Below, one piece after another: positions 22,401 to 27,677 of a stretch of 27,677 nt of DNA (position 1 is the first letter of the stretch; each line of letters opens with the position of its first letter). Made by a program: the position numbers and the translations under genes. The stretch is from an uncultured Roseateles sp. (lineage in GTDB: Bacteria; Pseudomonadota; Gammaproteobacteria; Burkholderiales; Burkholderiaceae), in assembly GCA_946886855.1 (NCBI GenBank), contig CAMPJJ010000075.1:1-27677 (forward strand), in the 5' to 3' direction. The notes under the pieces are model-generated. The model was not told the DNA's origin. It saw nothing but the letters and a program-made list of their open reading frames with translations, and did not search any database.

Positions 22401-22650
22401 CGATGTGCTCGATGTCGTTGACGGTGGTCGTCAGCGTGCGCTGGAACAGCGTCGAGATGCGGCCGGCCATCTGGTCCGGCGGCAGACCGGTGAACTGCCA
22501 GGCCACCGCGATGACCGGCACCTTGATCTCCGGGAAGATGTCGGTCGGCGTGCGCAGGGCCGCCAGCGGGCCGATGATCAGCAGCAGCAGCGCCAGCACG
22601 AAGAAGGTGTAAGGGCGTCTCAGCGCGACGCGCACGGCGGCCATCAGCAT
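19396..22650 (-). CDS. RND efflux permease, HAE-type (AcrB superfamily)
   Basis: Inner-membrane proton-driven pump of 1084 residues with the usual 12-helix, two-porter-loop layout. It starts LRRPYTFFVLALLLL. The TM4 signature GGLALAVGILVDDATVTIEN carries the proton-relay pair Asp403/Asp404 (AcrB Asp407/Asp408). The TM10 segment reads GVATANSVLVISFA, where AcrB has a lysine (Lys940) in GLSAKNAILIVEFA. Here that position is Ala. A His/Pro-rich cytoplasmic insertion follows TM6 (LLQPHAPLTDGHGHL). The frame extends 54 codons upstream, but ATG 22650 has GGGAA seven bases before it and the canonical N-terminus. It is first in the operon. Drug or organic-compound export is likely, the actual substrate unknown. 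Confidence 0.93.
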   Translation of the reverse strand: MLMAAVRVALRRPYTFFVLALLLLIIGPLAALRTPTDIFPEIKVPVIAVAWQFTGLPPDQMAGRISTLFQRTLTTTVNDIEHIEANTYPGVSVVKIFFQPGVNIAVANAQVTAVAQVAVRQMPAGTTPPLILNYNAATVPILQLALSGKGLSEQQLFDLGFNTIRTPLVTVPGAAIPLPYGGKQRQVQIDVNPGALQARGLSAQDVAAALATQNVLTPIGTQKIGELEYTLQLNSAPSAIEELGRLPVKVVNGSTIYLRDVADVHDGNAPQTNIVHVDGGRSVLMSVLKNGAASTLAIVDGVRAKLAELRPSLPDELDVKPINDQSVFVRAAIKGVAIEGAIAAALTSLMILLFLGSWRSTVIIAVSIPLSILGSIIGLAAIGETLNLMTLGGLALAVGILVDDATVTIENINWHLEHGKGVEESIMDGAQQIVTPAFVSLLCICIVFIPMFFLEGVSRFLFVPMAEAVIFAMVCSFILSRTLVPTMAKYLLQPHAPLTDGHGHLAQPPSRNPLVRFQRNFEARFERVREGYRRMLETALGSKTPFLIGFAAVVLVSFALVPFIGSNFFPQVDSGQILMHARVPVGTRVEETAVRFAKIEQAIRRVIPSDKIETMVDNIGLPPSSINLTYNNTGVLGSSDGDFQIALKEGHAPTADYVRQLRQVLPREFPDTTFSFPPADIVSQILNFGAPAPIDVQVRGRDVESNFAYAQQLLKRIKAIPGVADARIQQSNKAPTFNVDVDRTQAQLLGLSTRDVANSLVVNLAGSSQVAPTFWLNPQNGVSYSIVMQTPQHQLDSLAALSNLPIGNGAQAGTSTLGGLASFQRVNSPALISQYDVATMVQIHATTQDRDLGAVARDIRQVLADTQADVPKGSNVQLLGQVRTMDRAFSGLLFGLLGAVVLIYLLIVVNFQSWLDPAVIVSALPAALAGIVWMLFATGTTLSVPALTGAIMCMGVATANSVLVISFARERLEELGDATAAAMEAGFVRFRPVLMTALAMVIGMLPMALGLGEGGEQNAPLGRAVIGGLVFATFATLVFVPVVFSIVHRHRRKTGPASDFSESNDLTAGAANALPGTGDASHAN

Positions 22651-22694
22651 GGACAGATTCCCACGATCGTTGTCATCGTTGCTCTCTGGTGGAC

Positions 22695-22709
22695 GACCGT
22701 TTTCCGGTC
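22695..22709 (-). other. Small hairpin in the efflux operon leader
   Basis: GACCG (22695-22699) and CGGTC (22705-22709) form a short stem with a TTTTC loop, 45-60 bp before the permease start codon. It is too weak to assign a role. Confidence 0.25.
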
Positions 22710-22767
22710 TTGTCGAGCGCGGATTTTGTGTGTCCGCACGCGCCCATGTATTGCTGATCGGTAATGA

Positions 22768-22874
22768 CCGTACGCGTACGGAGTTCGCCCCCCGCGTTTG
22801 GGCGAGCTGCATCGACGTGGTGCGAAGCAGCGCGCTGGAGCGAGGAAAGTTCCGTGTGCGTACCTAACGTACGC
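22768..22874. promoter_or_regulatory. Two GCGTAC-type inverted repeats upstream of the efflux operon
   Basis: CCGTACGCGTACGG (22768-22781) is a perfect 14-bp palindrome. GCGTAC-N5-GTACGC (22858-22874) is a second inverted repeat sharing the GCGTAC/GTACGC half-site. Both sit in the 396-bp divergent gap between the efflux permease (start 22650) and the plus-strand gene at 23047. They look like operator sites for a dimeric repressor, but no TetR-, MarR- or LysR-type gene is in the window. No confident -35/-10 pair was found, and no gene is supportable in the gap. Confidence 0.45.
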
Positions 22875-23046
22875 CGAGTCCTGCCGCAGCTCGCACGTCT
22901 TACAAATTTCCGGGAAAGTCCTGCCGTTTTTGCCGACAGATTGACCGTTCACCTGCCCGGTTGCTCCTTAACATGCGGCCCCAGCGGACAACGCCTGGCC
23001 CCCGCCGGAGCAATCAAGACTGTCCGCCGGAAGGACGTCGGGCAGC

Positions 23047-23769
23047 ATGAAGTCGATCGGTTCGTCGGGTCTGTTGAAACGGGTGACGCGGGCGTGGGTG
23101 GCAATGGCAGCGGTTGCCGTGGCGGCGATGAATGTGCCCGGCGCTCATGCCGAACCCGCCGTGCAACGAGCACCGGCACAAGCTTCCGCTCACATGGCTC
23201 CGCTCGCTGTCGACTTCCGCGGGGAGGCCGCTTCGACCGAGGCCCGCGCCATGGCACGCGTCGCCTTCGAGGACTTCGATGCCAAGGGTCGCCCTTTCGC
23301 CGTCGTCGACAAGAAGGACGCGAAGCTCTTCGTCTTCAATGCGGACGGCCAACTGGTCGGCGCCGCGCCGGCGCTGCTGGGCCTGGCCCGCGGGGACTCG
23401 GTCGCCCCCGGCGTGGGTCAGATGGTGAGTACCGGCATCCCGCCGGCACTGCGCACCACGCCGTCCGGTCGCTATGACAGCCAACCCGGTCCCAACCTGA
23501 AGGGCGAGACCGTCATCTGGGTCGATTACGACGCCGCGTTCGCCATCCATCGGCTCCGTCCTAGCCCCGCTTACGAGCGTCGGGCCGAGCGGCTCGCCTC
23601 CGCGTCGCCGGACGACAACCGGATCTCGCTCGGCTGCGTGGTCGTGGCGGGCGAGTTCTTCGACCGCGTCGTCGCGCCGGTGCTTGGCCATGGTGCCAGC
23701 GTCGTCTACGTGCTGCCCGAACCCGCCCCCGCGGCCATGGCACAGAACACGTCCGCCAGCCGCCTCTGA
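23047..23769 (+). CDS. Exported L,D-transpeptidase (YkuD)-like protein
   Basis: A 240-residue exported protein with a signal peptide (1-35, ending AHA). The C-terminal half has the layout of YkuD-type cysteine transpeptidases: a core strand GRPFAVVDKKDAKLFVF (81-97), the TPSGRY turn, a candidate catalytic His168 in AFAIHRL, and Cys197 in NRISLGCVVV. Typical enzymes carry [S/T]HGC followed by [V/I][N/R]. Here it is SLGC followed by VV, so activity may be altered. Family members cross-link peptidoglycan or attach lipoproteins in the periplasm. The family is inferred from motif order, not overall identity. AAGGA precedes the ATG by 11-12 bases. The stop codon lies inside the first copy of an 11-bp tandem repeat. 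Confidence 0.68.
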   Translation: MKSIGSSGLLKRVTRAWVAMAAVAVAAMNVPGAHAEPAVQRAPAQASAHMAPLAVDFRGEAASTEARAMARVAFEDFDAKGRPFAVVDKKDAKLFVFNADGQLVGAAPALLGLARGDSVAPGVGQMVSTGIPPALRTTPSGRYDSQPGPNLKGETVIWVDYDAAFAIHRLRPSPAYERRAERLASASPDDNRISLGCVVVAGEFFDRVVAPVLGHGASVVYVLPEPAPAAMAQNTSASRL

Positions 23770-23820
23770 GTCGCCTCTGAGTCGCCTCTAAGCCGCTTTT
23801 AAGCCGCTTCTCAACCGCTC
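23759..23820. repeat. Degenerate 11-bp tandem repeat at the end of the transpeptidase-like gene
   Basis: Successive units GCCGCCTCTGA, GTCGCCTCTGA, GTCGCCTCTAA, GCCGCTTTTAA and GCCGCTTCTCA are contiguous from 23759 to 23813, with a partial sixth unit after. The first contains the gene's TGA stop, and the first four units end in TGA or TAA. The following 120 bp up to 23942 hold a small AGCGGG/CCCGCT hairpin (23858-23871) without a T-tract and a TACACT box (23898-23903) with no good -35. Confidence 0.8.
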
Positions 23821-23942
23821 CGGGCCGCGCGCGCGAGACGACCGGCGGCCCTCGGCAAGCGGGAGCCCGCTCCAAGCGGCGTCGGAACCGCGCCCGCTAC
23901 ACTGGCGCCCTTGCGCATTTCCGCAGCCACTGGATCGATACC

Positions 23943-24407
23943 ATGTCCCGCTGTGCCTCGCCCGCCCTGCCCCGCCGTCGTTCGATGATGGCGGCGGCCG
24001 CCAGCACCGCCCTGTTCTCCCTGGTCGCCGCATTCGGCGGCATCGCCGCGCTCGCGACGCCCGCGCCCGCGCAGGCCCAGATCGCCCCCGGCCACCGCTA
24101 CTTCCCGCAGCGCGCGCTGCGCGGCGAGATCGTCTTCGGCGTGGCGCCCGACGTGCTGCTCAACGGCAAGCCGGCGCGCCTGGCGCCGGGCGCGCGGATC
24201 CGCAACGCGGTCGACCTGGTCGCCACGCCCGGCTCGCTCTATGAGCAGAAGGCCACCGTGCTCTACACCCGCGACATCAGCGGCCTGCTCATGGACGTCT
24301 GGCTGCTGAGCGAGGTCGAGCTGGCCAACAAGTCCTGGCCGACCACGCCGGAACAGGCCTCGACGCTGGTGTTCGACCAGGCCAGCCAGGTCTGGCGCAA
24401 GCCTTGA
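23943..24407 (+). CDS. Secreted hypothetical protein upstream of miaB
   Basis: A 154-residue protein with a long N-terminal signal region (Arg-rich start, hydrophobic stretch about 18-40, cleavage near AQA at 44-46). The mature part begins QIAPGHRYFPQRALRGEIVF and has no domain I can name. It contains repeated short beta-like segments and no cysteine after the signal region. Proteins of this kind are common next to miaB in Burkholderiales, which suggests it is real and conserved. It ends 20 bp before miaB on the same strand, so the two are probably co-transcribed. No function can be assigned. A periplasmic location is predicted. Confidence 0.75.
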   Translation: MSRCASPALPRRRSMMAAAASTALFSLVAAFGGIAALATPAPAQAQIAPGHRYFPQRALRGEIVFGVAPDVLLNGKPARLAPGARIRNAVDLVATPGSLYEQKATVLYTRDISGLLMDVWLLSEVELANKSWPTTPEQASTLVFDQASQVWRKP

Positions 24408-24427
24408 TGCCGTGAGGGCTTGAAATC

Positions 24428-25768
24428 ATGAGCAAGAAAGTCTTCATCAAGACCTTCGGCTGCCAGATGAACGAGTACGACTCGGACAAGATGGCCGACG
24501 TCCTGCGCGCCGCCGAAGGCTACGAGCCCACCACCGACGTCGAGCAGGCCGACCTGGTACTGTTCAACACCTGCTCGGTCCGCGAGAAGGCGCAGGAGAA
24601 GGTGTTCTCCGACCTCGGCCGCATCAAGCACCTGAAGGCCAAGGGCGTCATGATCGGCGTCGGCGGCTGCGTCGCCAGCCAGGAAGGCGCGGCCATCATC
24701 GACCGCGCGCCCTACGTCGACGTCGTCTTCGGCCCGCAGACGCTGCACCGGCTGCCGCAGATGCTGGCCCAGCGCCAGCAGCAGTCGCGACCGCAGGTCG
24801 ACATCTCCTTCCCCGAGATCGAGAAGTTCGACCACCTGCCGCCGGCCAGGGTCGAAGGCGCGTCGGCCTTCGTGTCCATCATGGAAGGCTGCTCGAAGTA
24901 CTGCTCCTACTGCGTCGTGCCCTACACCCGCGGCGAGGAGGTCAGCAGACCCTTCGAGGACGTGCTCGAGGAAGTCGCCGGACTCGCCGACCAGGGCGTC
25001 AAGGAGGTGACGCTGCTCGGCCAGAACGTCAACGCCTATCGCGGCAGGATGGACGGCACGGACGAGATCGCCGACTTCGCCCTGCTGCTCGAGTACGTCG
25101 CCGAGATCCCCGGCATCGAGCGCATCCGCTACACCACCAGCCATCCCAACGAGTTCAGCCAACGCCTGATCGATGCCTACGGCAGGATCCCCAAGCTGGT
25201 GAACCACGTGCACCTGCCGGTGCAGCACGGCTCGGACCGCATCCTGATGGCCATGAAGCGCGGCTACACGGGGCTGCAGTTCAAGAGCATCGTGCGCAAG
25301 CTGCGCGCGGTGCGGCCGGACATCCGCATCGCGTCGGACTTCATCGTCGGTTTCCCCGGCGAGACCGACGAGGACCATGCCAAGACCATGCAGCTGGTGC
25401 GCGACATCGGCTTCGATGCGTCGTTCAGCTTCATCTTCAGCCCGCGTCCCGGCACGCCGGCCGCCAACCTGGCCGACGACACGCCGCACGAGGTGAAGGT
25501 CCGCCGCCTGCAGGAGCTGCAGGCCGAGATCGAGGCGACCGCCATCCGCTACAACCACGGCATGGTCGGCAAGACCGTGCCGGTGCTGGTCTCGGGTCAC
25601 GCCCGCAAGGACGCCACGGAGTTGATGGGGCGCACCGAGTGCAACCGCATCGTCAACTTCAAGGGCCACGAGCGGCTGATGCACCAGATCATCCCGATGC
25701 ACATCACCGAGGCTTTCGCGCACTCGCTGCGCGGCGAGGTGCCGCTGACCGAGGATCTGCCGGGCTGA
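24428..25768 (+). CDS. miaB: tRNA-2-methylthio-N6-dimethylallyladenosine synthase MiaB
   Basis: Radical-SAM methylthiotransferase that adds a 2-methylthio group to i6A37 in tRNAs reading codons starting with U. The N-terminal MTTase domain has the auxiliary-cluster cysteines Cys12 (KTFGCQMN), Cys49 (FNTCSVRE) and Cys81 (GVGGCVAS). The radical-SAM motif CSKYCSYC places Cys155, Cys159 and Cys162. [14 protein letters not shown] and the [13 protein letters not shown] phrase follow, and the C-terminal TRAM-like domain includes [14 protein letters not shown]. Length 446 is normal. GAGGG lies nine bases before ATG 24428. No clear intrinsic terminator follows. Confidence 0.96.
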   Translation: MSKKVFIKTFGCQMNEYDSDKMADVLRAAEGYEPTTDVEQADLVLFNTCSVREKAQEKVFSDLGRIKHLKAKGVMIGVGGCVASQEGAAIIDRAPYVDVVFGPQTLHRLPQMLAQRQQQSRPQVDISFPEIEKFDHLPPARVEGASAFVSIMEGCSKYCSYCVVPYTRGEEVSRPFEDVLEEVAGLADQGVKEVTLLGQNVNAYRGRMDGTDEIADFALLLEYVAEIPGIERIRYTTSHPNEFSQRLIDAYGRIPKLVNHVHLPVQHGSDRILMAMKRGYTGLQFKSIVRKLRAVRPDIRIASDFIVGFPGETDEDHAKTMQLVRDIGFDASFSFIFSPRPGTPAANLADDTPHEVKVRRLQELQAEIEATAIRYNHGMVGKTVPVLVSGHARKDATELMGRTECNRIVNFKGHERLMHQIIPMHITEAFAHSLRGEVPLTEDLPG

Positions 25769-25826
25769 CGGACCGGGAAGGCCGGCCCGGCCCGGCTGCC
25801 TCACTCGAAAGCGGTAGCGCGTGGCG

Positions 25827-25846
25827 CCGGCCGACCCTCAGGCCGG
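25827..25846. terminator. Hairpin between convergent miaB and membrane-protein genes
   Basis: CCGGCC (25827-25832) and GGCCGG (25841-25846) form a perfect stem with an 8-nt loop, 1 nt from the minus-strand stop codon. T-tracts are poor on both sides, so it is only a candidate. Confidence 0.35.
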
Positions 25847-25847
25847 T

Positions 25848-26150
25848 TCAGCGTTTGTAACTGACGCCCCACTGCGTCGTGACAATGCCGAGCAGCATCA
25901 GGCCGTAACCGGCCATGGTGCCGTCAGCGCCAGTGAGCATCAGCGCGGCGCACAGGCCGAGCGTGCCGCCGACGCCGCCCCACATCGCAAGCGTGCGCCA
26001 GCGCATGCCGGAGACGGTGTCCCGCCAGATCAACTTGAGGGCGGCGGCCATCAGCGCCGCGACGCCCCAGGCGGGCAGGAACAGGTTGCCGAAATGCCAG
26101 ACGGCGTCGAGTGGGTCCACGGGTCGTTTCGCTCCGGGCGAGGTGTACAT
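25848..26150 (-). CDS. Small hypothetical membrane protein next to hemA
   Basis: About 100 residues with three to four hydrophobic segments: FGNLFLPAWGVAALMAAALK, a central WGGVGGTLGLCAALML segment, and a last one near YGLMLLGIVTTQWG. It ends in a basic YKR. Similar short proteins (starting with a D-x-x-D-A-x-WH motif near the N-terminus, here VDPLDAVWHFGN) are found beside hemA in related bacteria. No function is known. The frame continues far upstream as a shadow of hemA. ATG 26150 is chosen because the membrane protein begins there, but no ribosome binding site is evident. It is divergent from hemA with 111 bp between start codons. Confidence 0.7.
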   Translation of the reverse strand: MYTSPGAKRPVDPLDAVWHFGNLFLPAWGVAALMAAALKLIWRDTVSGMRWRTLAMWGGVGGTLGLCAALMLTGADGTMAGYGLMLLGIVTTQWGVSYKR

Positions 26151-26225
26151 GTAACGGGACGGCGGTCGAAATGCGCCGTTCCTTGACGCATCCCGGGGCG
26201 ATGGGCGCGCCGCCAACGCCCGTGC

Positions 26226-26255
26226 GAGACACGGGTCGGGCAGGAATTTTATAAT
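26226..26255 (+). promoter_or_regulatory. hemA promoter with perfect -10
   Basis: GAGACA (26226-26231, 4/6 match) and TATAAT (26250-26255, 6/6) are separated by 18 bp. The -10 ends only 6 nt before the hemA ATG at 26262, so the expected start of transcription is at or within 1 nt of the A of ATG. Confidence 0.75.
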
Positions 26256-26261
26256 CGCCGC

Positions 26262-27590
26262 ATGTCCGTCTTCGCCCTGGGTCTGAACCACACGTCCGCG
26301 CCGCTCGATCTGCGTGGACGTTTCGCGTTCACGCTCGAGCAACTGGCCCCGACGCTGCTGCGTTTCCAGGACCAGATCGGCACGAACCACCGCCGGCGCA
26401 CCGCCGCCGCCGAAGCGGCGATCCTTTCGACCTGCAACCGCACCGAGCTCTATGTCGCCGGCGACGCCGACATGGTCCGCCCCGCCGTGGACTGGCTGGC
26501 GCAGGTCGGCGGGGTCGGCAGCTCGATGCTGATGGACCACGCCTACGTGGTGGAGGACGGCGCCGCCGCGCGGCATGCCTTCCGCGTCGCCAGCGGGCTG
26601 GATTCGATGGTGCTGGGCGAGCCGCAGATCCTTGGCCAGCTCAAGCAGGCCGTGCGCGAAGCCGATTCCGCCGGCACGCTCGGCACGACGCTGCACCAGC
26701 TGTTCCAGCGCAGCTTCTCGGTGGCCAAGGAAGTGCGCAGTTCGACGGAGATCGGCAGCCACTCCATCAGCATGGCGGCGGCTTCGGTGCGGCTGGCCTC
26801 GCAACTGTTCGAGAACCTCGCCGACATCCAGGTGCTCCTGGTCGGCGCGGGCGAGATGATCGAGCTGGTCGGCACGCATTTCGCGGCCAAAGGGCCGAAG
26901 GCGATCGCCATCGCCAACCGCACGCAGGAGCGCGGTGAGAAGCTCGCCCATCAGCTGGGCGGCGAAGCCTTCCGGCTGGTCGACCTCCCCGACCGCCTGC
27001 ATGAATTCGACGCGGTGATCTCCTGCACCGCGTCCAGCCTGCCGCTGATCGGCCTGGGCGCCGTCGAGCGCGCCTTGAAGAAGCGCCGCCACAAGCCGAT
27101 GTTCATGGTCGATCTGGCGGTGCCCCGCGACATCGAACAGGAAGTGGCCCAGCTCGACGACGTCTACCTCTACACCGTCGACGACCTGTCCAAGCTGGTC
27201 CAGACCGCCGGCGAGAAGCGCCAGGCCGCGGTCCAGCAGGCGGAAGCCATCATCGAGACCGGCGTGCAGAGCTTCGTGCACTGGCTGGGCCAGCGCCACA
27301 CGGTGCCGCTGATCCAGGCCCTGCACCAGCAGGCCGACAGCTGGCGCCAGGCCGAGATCCAGCGCGCGCGCAAGCTGATCGCCAAGGGCGAGGACATCGA
27401 CAGCGTGCTGGACGCGCTCGCGCGCGGGCTGACGCAGAAGATGCTGCACGGCGCGATGGCCGAACTCCACGTCAGCGACGGCGAGCAGCGCCTGCAGATG
27501 GCGCAGACCGTGTCGCGGCTGTTCCTGCGCGGCAGCGCGAAGACGTCGGGCGCCCGCCTGAACGCCCTCGGCGACGAAGCGGAGTCGTAG
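26262..27590 (+). CDS. hemA: Glutamyl-tRNA reductase
   Basis: First committed enzyme of the C5 pathway to tetrapyrroles, reducing glutamyl-tRNA to glutamate-1-semialdehyde with NADPH. Visible are the catalytic Cys58 in STCNRTELYV, His105, the FRVASGLDSMVLGEPQILGQLKQ signature (107-129), the nucleotide-binding GAGEM motif, and the C-terminal dimerisation helices. Length 442. The numbering is shifted from E. coli (Cys50) by a short insertion near 40-50, QIGTNHRRRTA. A purine-rich AGGA lies 16 nt before the ATG, too far for normal use, and it overlaps the promoter. In related genomes prfA follows. Only about 85 bp remain in the window and no next gene can be confirmed. Confidence 0.96.
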   Translation: MSVFALGLNHTSAPLDLRGRFAFTLEQLAPTLLRFQDQIGTNHRRRTAAAEAAILSTCNRTELYVAGDADMVRPAVDWLAQVGGVGSSMLMDHAYVVEDGAAARHAFRVASGLDSMVLGEPQILGQLKQAVREADSAGTLGTTLHQLFQRSFSVAKEVRSSTEIGSHSISMAAASVRLASQLFENLADIQVLLVGAGEMIELVGTHFAAKGPKAIAIANRTQERGEKLAHQLGGEAFRLVDLPDRLHEFDAVISCTASSLPLIGLGAVERALKKRRHKPMFMVDLAVPRDIEQEVAQLDDVYLYTVDDLSKLVQTAGEKRQAAVQQAEAIIETGVQSFVHWLGQRHTVPLIQALHQQADSWRQAEIQRARKLIAKGEDIDSVLDALARGLTQKMLHGAMAELHVSDGEQRLQMAQTVSRLFLRGSAKTSGARLNALGDEAES

Positions 27591-27610
27591 CGGCGCGTCG
27601 TTCGCGCGCG

Positions 27611-27630
27611 GGCGGCCTGCCATGGCCGCC
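27611..27630 (+). terminator. Hairpin after hemA
   Basis: GGCGGCC (27611-27617) and GGCCGCC (27624-27630) form a perfect 7-bp stem with a 6-nt loop, 20 nt after the hemA stop. No T-tract follows, so it may be a processing or stabilising element between hemA and the next gene. Confidence 0.4.
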
Positions 27631-27677
27631 CCGCTGCCTGGCCTCACGTGCCCCACCGCTGCCGGCCCATGACGGAT

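Noticed and set aside
19405..22764. A 1119-codon open frame on the plus strand
   Set aside because: Antisense shadow of the RND permease, His/Arg/Asp-rich with no recognisable fold.
25770..25800. GC-rich CCGGG/CCCGG stretch after miaB as a terminator
   Set aside because: Many equivalent weak foldings and no T-tract.
26151..27656. A 500-codon N-terminal extension of the small membrane protein
   Set aside because: Antisense shadow of hemA with Arg/Gln/Asp-rich composition.
27669..27677. ATG at the window end as the start of the next gene (prfA expected)
   Set aside because: Only three codons are visible and they do not match a recognisable PrfA N-terminus.

Overview
The window is high-GC, gene-dense chromosomal DNA from a betaproteobacterium, most likely order Burkholderiales. 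Supporting signs are a DUF3426 protein next to an alanine/lysine-rich histone H1-like protein, a long NrdA with two ATP-cones and an Ala/Ser-rich tail, a ccsA/PP0621/pilS/pilR cluster, and hemA beside a small membrane protein. The genus cannot be fixed from the sequence. A secreted pectate lyase hints at a plant- or soil-associated relative of the Roseateles/Mitsuaria group, but this is a guess.

Layout. 1-1198: 3' part of a DUF3426 membrane protein (+). 1298-1927: histone H1-like protein (-). 2148-6564: class Ia ribonucleotide reductase, nrdA then nrdB (-), with a NrdR-type operator on the nrdA promoter. 7109-11710: minus-strand cluster ccsA, PP0621-family protein, pilS, pilR. 11756-14506: ffh (+) and ftsY (-), convergent on one terminator. 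14606-14682: tRNA-Met(CAU) with clear promoter and terminator. 14865-16319: secreted family 1 pectate lyase (-). 16591-22650: tripartite RND efflux operon, permease then adaptor then outer-membrane factor (-), with overlapping genes. 23047-25768: L,D-transpeptidase-like protein, a secreted hypothetical protein and miaB (+). 25848-26150: small membrane protein (-). 26262-27590: hemA (+).

How the genes work together. Most are core housekeeping: dNTP synthesis (nrdAB), co-translational membrane targeting (ffh, ftsY), tRNA supply and modification (tRNA-Met, miaB), tetrapyrrole synthesis (hemA) and cytochrome c assembly (ccsA). PilSR controls type IV pili through sigma-54. The pectate lyase and the RND pump are the most accessory-like genes.

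I found no CRISPR array, insertion sequence, prophage, toxin-antitoxin pair or obvious new multi-gene system. The interesting signals are regulatory or architectural: a NrdR box pair 32 bp apart that covers the nrdA promoter, a hemA promoter that predicts a leaderless mRNA, palindromic operator candidates upstream of the efflux operon, the histone-like gene and the pectate lyase gene, hexanucleotide repeats in ftsY, and an L,D-transpeptidase-like protein with a changed active-site motif.
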